The notes below the pieces were generated by a model that was not told where the DNA came from, did no database searches, and saw only the letters and a program-made list of their open reading frames with translations. From Chlamydia trachomatis (lineage in GTDB: Bacteria > Chlamydiota > Chlamydiia > Chlamydiales > Rhabdochlamydiaceae), in NCBI GenBank assembly GCA_945875745.1, contig CAMCLJ010000002.1:19752-83751 (forward strand): a stretch of 64,000 bases of DNA, read 5' to 3'. How positions within the stretch are numbered: position 1 is the stretch's first letter; every line of letters begins with the position of its first letter. The translations under genes and the position numbers were made by a program. Below, piece by piece: positions 42,301-50,821 of the stretch.

Positions 42301-43039
42301 TCCCATCGGCCCTCTTAAATCTATTGTTTTTAGCTGCAATGTACAGTTTGCGCAGACGTGACGTAACGTGTTCTATGGTATAATCCCATGCAAGCAGGTT
42401 GATCTGACTAAAGATGGTTGAAATTTTTACTGATATATACTCGACGTCCTCTTTCTCTAAATCATCGAGGTAGACTTGAAGCCTTTTTTTGGCTTCGTCC
42501 TCTCCAAGGATTGCCTCACCCAGGTGGTTGAGGTTAATTCGAACCCCTTGTTCCCGACGCAATTGCATATGCTTAGATAGATCTTGCTTTTCTCCTGGCA
42601 GAATCACGCTCGATGTTTCTTTCCGCATCATAAAAGTTACAAGAGGGACCAAAAGATGGGATAGTGTAGGAGAGAGCAATCGAAATGCTGCTAGCTGTAA
42701 TCTTTTTAAAGGATCGAAATACTCAGGGATACCAAATTGATCGATTAGGTAGTTAATTTGATTAGCCACCCTAGGTGGGGAGTGGCTTCGAAATCCCTGA
42801 TCTGTCATGCACGTAGTAAAGTCTTTGCCTTTGGGATCTGACATCATTCTTGCAAGTTGTCTCTGCCTTTTTTTCTCAGAGTAGGTCTGAGTTGCATCCG
42901 CCTCTTGGAGCATACATGATGCCAGTTCGATCGCTTGCTGGGTTCTTTCTTTAGCTGAACAAGGCTTACCCCTGGCATGATCTAATATCTCAAAAGCTCT
43001 TTTCATTGGGATCGATTCAGTTTGTCTGGACAAGGACAT
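39392..43039 (-). CDS. putA: Bifunctional proline dehydrogenase / P5C dehydrogenase PutA
   Basis: 1215 residues that convert proline to glutamate in two linked steps. The FAD-dependent proline dehydrogenase barrel lies around 150-480 (VRINLNHLGEAILGE, VSVKISTI-like text, PIKIRIVKGANL), and the NAD-dependent aldehyde dehydrogenase around 510-990 with TPPWNFPVSIPTGG, AETGGKNALI and catalytic C805 in SGQKCSAAS. A C-terminal domain of about 200 residues follows. No ribbon-helix-helix DNA-binding domain is seen at the N-terminus, so it is not a self-repressing PutA. SD GAGG lies before the ATG. Confidence 0.93.
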   Translation of the reverse strand: MSLSRQTESIPMKRAFEILDHARGKPCSAKERTQQAIELASCMLQEADATQTYSEKKRQRQLARMMSDPKGKDFTTCMTDQGFRSHSPPRVANQINYLIDQFGIPEYFDPLKRLQLAAFRLLSPTLSHLLVPLVTFMMRKETSSVILPGEKQDLSKHMQLRREQGVRINLNHLGEAILGEDEAKKRLQVYLDDLEKEDVEYISVKISTIFSQINLLAWDYTIEHVTSRLRKLYIAAKNNRFKRADGTEVTKFVNLDMEEYRDLILTKEIFKKVLSEEEFHHFSAGIVLQAYLPDSFEIQKELTEWAIDRLKKGGAPIKIRIVKGANLAMEQFEASTRIWPQAPYKTKLEVDANYKRMLGYGCVHENAKAVHLGIGSHNLFDIAYAMLLRSEYRVEGQTSFEMLEGMADHIRRVVHRLTGDMLLYCPVAVKEDFQSAIAYLIRRLDENTGPENFLRHTFGLRAGSAQWHEQADLFSQSCQQMNQVGVKPRREQNRFETAIYRDPTTHFENEADTDFSLPINRQWAQQIIEQWHRKKISSIPCVIAGKEYHQSSPEGSGADPAYPDQVLYTFSMAGWDELNKAIECAKHEEASWAKKDVMQKASIFAKAAQKMREKRGELTGAMMADGGKTILEADPEISEAIDFIEYYLRAMLKMHECTDTHWKSKGTILITPPWNFPVSIPTGGILAALCTGNCVLFKPAPEAVLSGWVLVNLLWEAGIPKNVLQFFSCKDEPVGTRLIADPRINAIILTGATSTAEFFQRTNPNVALSAETGGKNALIITAMADRDLAIKDLIHSAFSHSGQKCSAASLAILEKEVYDDPHFLSHLKDAVLSLKVGSAWDLSSKVTPIIRKAHDTLHKALTTLEEGESWLVEPKQDHKNPLMWSPGVKLGVKPSSFMHKTELFGPVLGLMRANNLSHAIELANGTPYGLTSGLSSLDQREHEKWLDKIEAGNCYINRTITGAIVKRQPFGGCKASSFGYGSKAGGPNYLFQFAQPTEIALPKEKHPVPQEVNELSSFIQKIPLSAEELGVWYASISNYAYWAERFKQTYLHGKIDAQGDLVLGQDNKLLYKPRKKMCLRIQDSDKPLDIFRSIAAAISCHTNLEISWTRGMSPVVFNDQWEHHCPTVKIKEETQGEFLQRLKNQLFERVRLLSDPTGPLKEHAAESNVYLCHRPVLSSGRFELLHYLREMALSVDYHRYGNLGVREGEHRNPIL

Positions 43040-43151
43040 ATCAAACCTCGGGTATTATTAATCTATTTTTCTAATATCATAAGTGTTTTGTTTACATAAA
43101 GAATTTGTTGTGGTTTATTTTTATTTAATATTTTTTAATTTTCATTATTAG

Positions 43152-44396
43152 GTGGTATTTGTGCTCTGCAAGTTCTTTTTTCTTCTTCTTTGTGCTTTTT
43201 GGGTGCCTGGGTATCTTGAAATAAAAACAATTGATTTAGGGGTTGATCTTTTTTTTCAAGATGGACATGCCCTGAAGCTAAAAGGGAAGAGAGTCGGTTT
43301 AATTACTAATCATACAGGGGTTGGATCTGATCTTTCTCCGACCTATGAAAGATTTATGCAAAATACAGAGGGGTTTTCTTTATCGGCTATTTTTTCTCCA
43401 GAGCATGGGTTTCAAGGAGAGATTTATGCTGAAAAATCTTGCGATGATATCGTTAGTTTCAAGGGAGTTCCTGTATTTAGTCTTTACGGTGAGCACAGAA
43501 GGCCAACGCAGAAGATGCTCGAAAATATCGATGTGCTCGTCTATGACATCCAGGATATAGGCTCTCGTTCCTATACGTATGTTACGACTCTTTTTTATGT
43601 TATGGAAGAGGCAGCCAAATGCGGCATCCCTGTCGTTGTCTTAGATAGGCCCAATCCGATGGGCGGAGAGATTGTTGATGGGCCGATGCTAGAAAAAAAG
43701 TGGGCCTCTTTTATTGGATACATCGATGTTCCTTATTGTCATGGGATGACTGTTGGTGAGCTTGCTCGTTATTTTAATAAAGAATATCAGGTGGGGTGTC
43801 AGCTTGATGTAGTGCCTATGCGGGGATGGCGGCGTGAGATGCTCTATCAAGAAACCGGGCTTGCCTGGATTCCAACTAGTCCATATATTCCAGAAGATGA
43901 TTCTCCCTTGTTTTATGCTACAACTGGGATTATAGGTTCTTTAAGTATTGTTAGTATAGGAATTGGGTACACTCTTCCTTTTAAAGTGATCGGGGCTCCC
44001 TGGATTAAAAGTGAAAGTTTTGCACAGGCACTGAATAAACAGAAGCTATCCGGGATTAAGTTTGTCCCTTTTCATTTTCGTCCTCAGTTTGGATTGTTTA
44101 AAGGACAGTCTTGTGAAGGTGTGCTGCTTGTTATTACGAATAAACACACATTTAAGCCTTTAACGATACAGTATCTGATTTTGGGGATCTTAAAGTCGAT
44201 GTATCCTATTCAAATGAATGAGGGGCTTGCAAGGCTTGATCAACTAAGAAAAGATCAGTTCTGTAAGGCATGTGGGAACCAGGAAATGCTCGATTTGCTT
44301 ATTAAAGAAAAATATGTCGCTTGGAAGCTTATGCAATACCAAAAACAAGATAGAGAGATGTTTATAGAAAAGAGAAAAAAATATCTCCTCTATTAA
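43152..44396 (+). CDS. namZ: NamZ/DUF1343 exo-beta-N-acetylmuramidase-like protein
   Basis: 414 residues of the DUF1343 family, whose characterised member NamZ releases MurNAc from the non-reducing end of peptidoglycan fragments. Signature stretches: KRVGLITNHTGV, IFSPEHGFQGE, VLVYDIQDIGSRSYTYV, VVVLDRPNPMGG and VPYCHGMTVGELARY. The N-terminus is a signal peptide or anchor (about 3-19). The start is GTG at 43152, in a region with no ATG in frame. Together with DacB it would recycle the transient chlamydial peptidoglycan. The groES control region begins 2 bases after its stop. Confidence 0.88.
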   Translation: MVFVLCKFFFLLLCAFWVPGYLEIKTIDLGVDLFFQDGHALKLKGKRVGLITNHTGVGSDLSPTYERFMQNTEGFSLSAIFSPEHGFQGEIYAEKSCDDIVSFKGVPVFSLYGEHRRPTQKMLENIDVLVYDIQDIGSRSYTYVTTLFYVMEEAAKCGIPVVVLDRPNPMGGEIVDGPMLEKKWASFIGYIDVPYCHGMTVGELARYFNKEYQVGCQLDVVPMRGWRREMLYQETGLAWIPTSPYIPEDDSPLFYATTGIIGSLSIVSIGIGYTLPFKVIGAPWIKSESFAQALNKQKLSGIKFVPFHFRPQFGLFKGQSCEGVLLVITNKHTFKPLTIQYLILGILKSMYPIQMNEGLARLDQLRKDQFCKACGNQEMLDLLIKEKYVAWKLMQYQKQDREMFIEKRKKYLLY

Positions 44397-44397
44397 A

Positions 44398-44424
44398 TTA
44401 GCAATCTGGAAGGTTGCCTGCTAA
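44398..44424 (+). promoter_or_regulatory. Degenerate CIRCE operator for HrcA
   Basis: TTAGCAATC, 9 bases, GCCTGCTAA: the exact 9-9-9 layout of CIRCE (TTAGCACTC-N9-GAGTGCTAA) with 8 of 9 and 7 of 9 matches. HrcA bound here would repress groES-groEL. It lies just upstream of the -35 box and starts 2 bases after the namZ stop codon. Confidence 0.55.
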
Positions 44425-44441
44425 AAATTGAGTGTGTTCAA

Positions 44442-44470
44442 TTGACAAAAAAGCTCTAACATTGTAAGGT
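44442..44470 (+). promoter_or_regulatory. Putative groES-groEL promoter
   Basis: A perfect TTGACA (44442-44447) is followed after 17 bases by TAAGGT, a weak -10. Start of transcription would fall near 44477, giving a leader of about 33 bases before groES. Confidence 0.5.
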
Positions 44471-44509
44471 TTCCCTTTCACATACAACCCTGTTTCAAAG
44501 GAGAAATCT

Positions 44510-46493
<1,984 letters not shown>

Positions 46494-46524
46494 ATAAACT
46501 ATCTACCATCCCCTGATACTAACC

Positions 46525-46550
46525 TGCCTCGCTAGTTACCTAGCGGGGCA
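46525..46550 (+). terminator. Intrinsic terminator of groES-groEL
   Basis: TGCCTCGCTAG pairs with CTAGCGGGGCA over 11 bases (one G-T) around a TTAC loop; GTTCATTTTTTG follows. It also separates groEL from the convergent prmA. Confidence 0.85.
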
Positions 46551-46563
46551 GTTCATTTTTTGA

Positions 46564-47361
46564 TTATTTGCATTTGATATAGAATCCAAGCCACCCTTCT
46601 TCTTCTTGAATAGAAATCACTTCCCACTCATTTTGTTTTGCCCAAGATAAGTATTGCTCTTTTTGCTCTAAAAGAATTCCTGATGTAATCAATGTATCGA
46701 TTTGTGGTTGTTTTTTTTCTAATCCATTCCAAGCTATTTGCTGCTCCAGGCGTGTCATATTCATCAATCCCAGCCATTGAGAATTTTCTGGTAGTGCAAT
46801 ATCGGTATTTTGAGAAAAGGTAATATTGGATCTTTTATTGAGGTCTTTATTCGTATCCGCATGGACAATAGCTGCTGGATCGATATCAATACCATGGGCG
46901 TGGATTGCTCCAAAGCACGAGGCGGCGATGGCAAGAACTCCATTACCACATCCGATGTCTAGAACGTAACGGCTCCCAGCGTAATACCAGAGCTGGCGCA
47001 GGCACAGTCTAGTAGTTGGATGGGATAGATCACCAAAGCCGGCACCCGGTTCAAGAATAAACTCCCCTTCTAGGTCAGAAAATTCTTTTAAAGGTACGTG
47101 TATTTTTCCTTTTTTAAAAAAAGGGGAATGCAAAGCCGATTGCCCTCGCCAGTCAATCTCCTCGGTTTGCATATTCAAAGTCATGTGTTTAAGGTTTTTA
47201 GGTGGAGGCTCGCTTAAGGTGCCACCAATCTGCCATGTTTTAGATACGATATCTTGGGACGTGTATATGTTTGTAAGCCCGATTTTGACAGCCTCACGCA
47301 CCCCTTGTCTGAGTAAGCTTGCCCCTTTAAGCCTAAATTCATAATACATCAGTAATGTCAT
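46564..47361 (-). CDS. prmA: Ribosomal protein L11 methyltransferase PrmA-like
   Basis: About 265 residues. The C-terminal SAM domain has EPGAGFGDLSHPTTRLCL, motif I LDIGCGNGVLAIAA and GIDIDPAAIVHA, as in PrmA. I start it at 47361 (MTLLMYYEFRL) or 12 bases further in. The open frame extends to 47565, but its first part, reading HRRGFEPLTSRF, is only the antisense of the tRNA-Arg gene. The final catalytic NxxY-like motif is not obvious (the text has TSGILLEQ), so a related methyltransferase is possible. Confidence 0.75.
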   Translation of the reverse strand: MTLLMYYEFRLKGASLLRQGVREAVKIGLTNIYTSQDIVSKTWQIGGTLSEPPPKNLKHMTLNMQTEEIDWRGQSALHSPFFKKGKIHVPLKEFSDLEGEFILEPGAGFGDLSHPTTRLCLRQLWYYAGSRYVLDIGCGNGVLAIAASCFGAIHAHGIDIDPAAIVHADTNKDLNKRSNITFSQNTDIALPENSQWLGLMNMTRLEQQIAWNGLEKKQPQIDTLITSGILLEQKEQYLSWAKQNEWEVISIQEEEGWLGFYIKCK

Positions 47362-47449
47362 CGTCTTGTATGTGTTATTGTCTTGAGGTATTCTATCACG
47401 GCATTTATTTAAAAAAATTAGGAAAAATAGTCTAAATTTTTCTTGGAAC

Positions 47450-47478
47450 TTGCAAAAAACCCTTTGATGGGAGATGAT
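47450..47478 (+). promoter_or_regulatory. Putative promoter of tRNA-Arg
   Basis: TTGCAA and GATGAT are spaced 17 bases apart, with transcription expected to start about 6 bases before the tRNA. Moderate consensus match only. Confidence 0.35.
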
Positions 47479-47490
47479 CATAGGGTTCAT

Positions 47491-47564
47491 GCACTGGTAG
47501 CTCAGCTGGATAGAGCACACGGCTACGAACCGTGAGGTCAGAGGTTCGAATCCTCTCCGGTGCA
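47491..47564 (+). tRNA. tRNA-Arg (anticodon ACG)
   Basis: 74 bases fold into a cloverleaf: acceptor GCACTGG/CCGGTGC, D stem GCTC/GAGC, anticodon stem CACGG/CCGTG with loop CTACGAA, T stem AGAGG/CCTCT with TTCGAAT, discriminator A. The anticodon ACG is normally converted to ICG by TadA and reads CGU, CGC and CGA. The CCA end is not encoded. Confidence 0.97.
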
Positions 47565-47596
47565 TTCATTTTCTACACTACACTCTTCTTATTTTT

Positions 47597-48229
47597 ATGA
47601 TTTTACAGATATTTGCATGTGGACCCATTGAAACTAACACCTATATTTTAGGTTGTAGCCGTACCAAAAAAGCATGGATTATTGACGCTCCTAAAGACTC
47701 CTACCAACTACTATGTCATGCTATTGAAGAAGGGGGTCTTCATATAGAAAAAATTGTATTAACCCATTCTCATTGGGATCATATTGCCGATCTGTGTCAT
47801 TTAAAAAATAAATTTTGCGCTCCAGTCATCGTACATGAGGCCGATGCAGGAAATATAGAATCACCTGGCTCAGATGGACTGCCTTTATATTTTCCGATAG
47901 AGAAGGTCCAGTCCGACGAGCTCCTTCATGGCGGAGAAACACTTTCCTTAGGTGATGAAACAATACAAGTCCTGCATACACCAGGACATAGCCCAGGTGG
48001 TATTTGTTTATATAACAAGGCAAAGGGAATTCTTATTGCAGGGGATACCTTATTTCGCGGTAGTATGGGAAGGATTGATTTGCCCACCTCCAGCCCTGAG
48101 GCTATGTGGGAGTCGTTGAAGGTGTTGTCTGGGCTGCCTCCTTTAACAAAGGTATATCCAGGTCACGGGCCAAGTACATCCATCGGAGAAGAATCTTGGA
48201 TGGGACAGGCTAAATATTTATTTTCATAA
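47597..48229 (+). CDS. MBL-fold metallo-hydrolase (glyoxalase II-like)
   Basis: 210 residues with the metal-binding motif T56-H57-S-H59-W-D61-H62, then HTPGHSPGG, AGDTLF and YPGHGPST, the pattern of glyoxalase II and YcbL-type hydrolases that use two zinc or iron ions. Most such proteins hydrolyse thioesters such as S-lactoylglutathione. The C-terminal glyoxalase II substrate domain is missing (210 rather than about 250 residues), which points to the YcbL-type group. It precedes the peroxiredoxin gene by 16 bases, suggesting a detoxification operon. Confidence 0.88.
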   Translation: MILQIFACGPIETNTYILGCSRTKKAWIIDAPKDSYQLLCHAIEEGGLHIEKIVLTHSHWDHIADLCHLKNKFCAPVIVHEADAGNIESPGSDGLPLYFPIEKVQSDELLHGGETLSLGDETIQVLHTPGHSPGGICLYNKAKGILIAGDTLFRGSMGRIDLPTSSPEAMWESLKVLSGLPPLTKVYPGHGPSTSIGEESWMGQAKYLFS

Positions 48230-48245
48230 AAAAACAGAGGTTAAT

Positions 48246-48830
48246 ATGTCTCAAGTGCTAGTTGGTAAAATGGCTCCTATCTTTTCTGGTAAGGCCGTAG
48301 TAAAAGGGGAAATAAAAGAAGATTTTTCTCTTACAGACTTTTTGGGTAAATATGTTGTCTTCTTTTTCTATCCTCTTGATTTCACCTTTGTCTGCCCGAC
48401 AGAACTCCATGCCTTTCAGGATAGCCTGGACCAGTTTTATTCTAGAGATGCAGTTCTTGTTGGATGTTCTGTAGATAGTTGCTTTTCCCATATTGCATGG
48501 CTTAATACTCCTAAATGTCAGGGAGGGATAGAAGGGATCTGCTATCCTTTAGTTTCAGACTTAAATAAAACGATTGCCAAATCGTACCAAGTCTTGAAAG
48601 AAGATGAAGGAATTAGTTTTAGAGGTTTATTCCTCATTGATAAAAAAGGAATTATTAGACATCAACTCATCAATGACCTGCCTATAGGTCGTTCGGTAGA
48701 TGAGGTGTTAAGAACCCTCGATGCTGTTATTTTCCATGATCAGAATGGGGAAGTGTGTCCCGCTAATTGGGAAAATGGAAAGAGAAGCATGAAGCCGACT
48801 TTCCAAGGCTTGCAGGCATACTTCAATTAA
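48246..48830 (+). CDS. Typical 2-Cys peroxiredoxin (AhpC/TSA family)
   Basis: 194 residues that reduce hydrogen peroxide or organic peroxides. The peroxidatic C50 is in DFTFVCPTE and the resolving C171 in GEVCPANW, so this is a typical 2-Cys enzyme forming intermolecular disulphides. A usual GGLG/YF sensitivity motif is not obvious, implying a robust form. No AhpF is nearby, so the electron donor is probably thioredoxin. SD AGAGG lies before the ATG. It is cotranscribed with the metallo-hydrolase. Confidence 0.93.
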   Translation: MSQVLVGKMAPIFSGKAVVKGEIKEDFSLTDFLGKYVVFFFYPLDFTFVCPTELHAFQDSLDQFYSRDAVLVGCSVDSCFSHIAWLNTPKCQGGIEGICYPLVSDLNKTIAKSYQVLKEDEGISFRGLFLIDKKGIIRHQLINDLPIGRSVDEVLRTLDAVIFHDQNGEVCPANWENGKRSMKPTFQGLQAYFN

Positions 48831-48841
48831 AAGACGATCGA

Positions 48842-49240
48842 TTACTTCTGGTTGGGGAAACAGGTTAAATAATCATATAAATCTTTCTCTGTGATGACTA
48901 AAAGACTATTATGAATATGACAGACCTGGGCTACTTCTTCGATCAGATCAAGGTCGCCGATCCCTGGAATATAGATTGCGCTTAGCAGAGGGATCGCTGC
49001 CTTGATTTGTAATAAACGGAGCCCTTTCCGATAGTCTTGGATGCTGAATCCTTCTTCTTTAACCCTAAAAAAAACAATGTCTCGGTTAAAGAGTAAAGAT
49101 TGAATTGCGTAAGAGATCCCTAAGGTCTCTGTTGGAGGATTGCCGAATAAATCTGCTAGTTGTGGAAGAGAGCGGCATAAATGGGGAGTGCAGTATTCTC
49201 CTCGCTCGGCCTCTCCAAATAAGAAAATAGTTGGTTTCAT
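48842..49240 (-). CDS. Hypothetical protein, Rossmann-like
   Basis: 132 residues, convergent with the peroxiredoxin gene (12-base gap). The sequence alternates helices and strands (TIFLFGEAERG, IPLLSAIYIPGIGD, SLLVITEKDLYDYL) but lacks a recognised motif. The ATG has a strong SD (GGGGGAT), so it is probably real. No signal peptide or membrane segment. I do not recognise the family. Confidence 0.6.
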   Translation of the reverse strand: MKPTIFLFGEAERGEYCTPHLCRSLPQLADLFGNPPTETLGISYAIQSLLFNRDIVFFRVKEEGFSIQDYRKGLRLLQIKAAIPLLSAIYIPGIGDLDLIEEVAQVCHIHNSLLVITEKDLYDYLTCFPNQK

Positions 49241-49397
49241 CTATCCCCCTTTTAAATAAAAAAAAACAGCTCCCTTTAATTTCTATAAATATTGTTTTCT
49301 TCTAATTGTAAATAAATATTTTACTTTTATCTAAAAATTAAATTATTTTTCTCTTTTGTAAGACGTTGATTTTAAGAATATTGCTTCTCTTCTTCTC

Positions 49398-49426
49398 TTG
49401 ATATAAATTTTTTTTTAATATATATA
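49398..49426 (+). promoter_or_regulatory. Putative promoter of the exported 399-residue protein
   Basis: TTGATA and TATATA are exactly 17 bases apart, in a very AT-rich tract, about 35 bases before the ATG. The AT tract from 49255 upstream holds nothing else I can recognise. Confidence 0.55.
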
Positions 49427-49460
49427 AATTCCTTTAAAAACCGGCAAAGGAGTTTATAAA

Positions 49461-50660
49461 ATGATCAAGGTTACACTCATCCCCATCATGAGTTTATGTA
49501 TGTTATTGATATTGGGATCTCAAGGCTTTTCTATCGAAAGTTCTAATAAGGCTGTGATTAATAACGAGTCTTTTATTACGTTTGCTGCAGATTCTATTCC
49601 TCTGGATAGTTATCAAAATATACAAACTAGCTGGGCATTAATTTGCTCTGAACAGCTTGCAAAAAAACGGCTACTTGTAGCTTTAGAATCTTGTGGTGTT
49701 GATGTTGGTGTATACACCGGGGGAAGGGACTTTTTTCCCTCTTCTTTATCAATAAAAATTCTTTATGATCAAGATACCCCCCTCGAACAGATATCGGCAA
49801 TAAGAGATAAAATTGATCAGGCATTACAGGCCACAATTTCAGATGAAGAATACTTGCTTATCCAAGAAGAAAATCTGAATCTACTTTCCCATCTTAAGAG
49901 CGGGTCAATAGGAGAAGATGGGGCGTATATTTATAATTGTTTGGAAAAAGAATTTTTGTCTGAAAACTCTCCCTATAATTTTATTCATTTTTTAGCTCTA
50001 TCATACGATTCTATACATGAGCTTACAATCGATCAATTTAGCTCTGTTTTTTTCTCATATTTTGATTCTATTCATCGGATAGAGGAGGTGTTTGCCCCTT
50101 TAGAAAACGGTGCTATCGAAACAGAGGATGTGGAGTTAGATCAAGATCGAGAAAATACAGTCAGTGGCGCGTTCTTTGTTAAACCTCGCTCTTATAGTCT
50201 CCAATCGCTTCATCTAAACGAAGAAGGTGAGGTACATGAGCATCCTCATTTTGGTTCGATTGAAGGGTATAATCAGCTACGGCTAACTAAAGCAGATACG
50301 AAAAATATTCGAAGCCTTCTTACGACTATGTCAGATAAAAATGTACTTTCTCTATTGCTTGAGAAAAGCTCGTTGGAAAAAAAAGGAAAGCAGATCCGTC
50401 CAGTCCATCCTATGCGATTTATTGGATATATTTTAGCCGATCCCCACCTTAGAAAATGTTTACGTAATATCAAAAAAGATTATTTTAAGTGGTCAAATTT
50501 TGTAGAGGGTTTTGTCGATCGTATGAAAGAAGAAAGTGGAAGAAACAATGTTGTACATTATATCTATGGATTGTCAAATCTGATTAAAGTAGATCCAAAT
50601 ACGATTTATCAATTCATTCATAAAAAAGATTACGAAGGTCTTCTCAAACATTGCATGTAG
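49461..50660 (+). CDS. Exported hypothetical protein, possibly M16-peptidase-derived
   Basis: 399 residues with a signal peptide (about 1-25). The middle (about 60-210) alternates helices and strands and has LDSYQNIQTSW and LSIKILYDQD, reminiscent of the non-catalytic half of M16 (insulinase-type) peptidases; no HxxEH zinc motif is present. The C-terminal 120 residues are helical (KADTKNIRSLLTTMSDKNVL, IRPVHPMRFIGYI). I am not sure of the relationship. A good promoter, SD AAAGGAG and a strong terminator frame the gene. Confidence 0.65.
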   Translation: MIKVTLIPIMSLCMLLILGSQGFSIESSNKAVINNESFITFAADSIPLDSYQNIQTSWALICSEQLAKKRLLVALESCGVDVGVYTGGRDFFPSSLSIKILYDQDTPLEQISAIRDKIDQALQATISDEEYLLIQEENLNLLSHLKSGSIGEDGAYIYNCLEKEFLSENSPYNFIHFLALSYDSIHELTIDQFSSVFFSYFDSIHRIEEVFAPLENGAIETEDVELDQDRENTVSGAFFVKPRSYSLQSLHLNEEGEVHEHPHFGSIEGYNQLRLTKADTKNIRSLLTTMSDKNVLSLLLEKSSLEKKGKQIRPVHPMRFIGYILADPHLRKCLRNIKKDYFKWSNFVEGFVDRMKEESGRNNVVHYIYGLSNLIKVDPNTIYQFIHKKDYEGLLKHCM

Positions 50661-50684
50661 AGGGTTTCTTTACTTAGTAATTTT

Positions 50685-50713
50685 AGACCTAGGGAAACCT
50701 AGGTCTTTTTTTA
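50685..50713 (+). terminator. Intrinsic terminator
   Basis: AGACCTAGG and CCTAGGTCT form a perfect 9-base stem capped by a GAAA tetraloop and followed by eight T, 25 bases after the stop codon: the cleanest terminator in the window. Confidence 0.95.
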
Positions 50714-50821
50714 TATAAAATACAAGCGTTATTAATGAATTCTGATTGACCATATTCTTTTCTACTGATAAAGCTAGGGTGAAGGGAGGGGGACATTTGA
50801 TATAACAGTGTCCAAAAGAGC

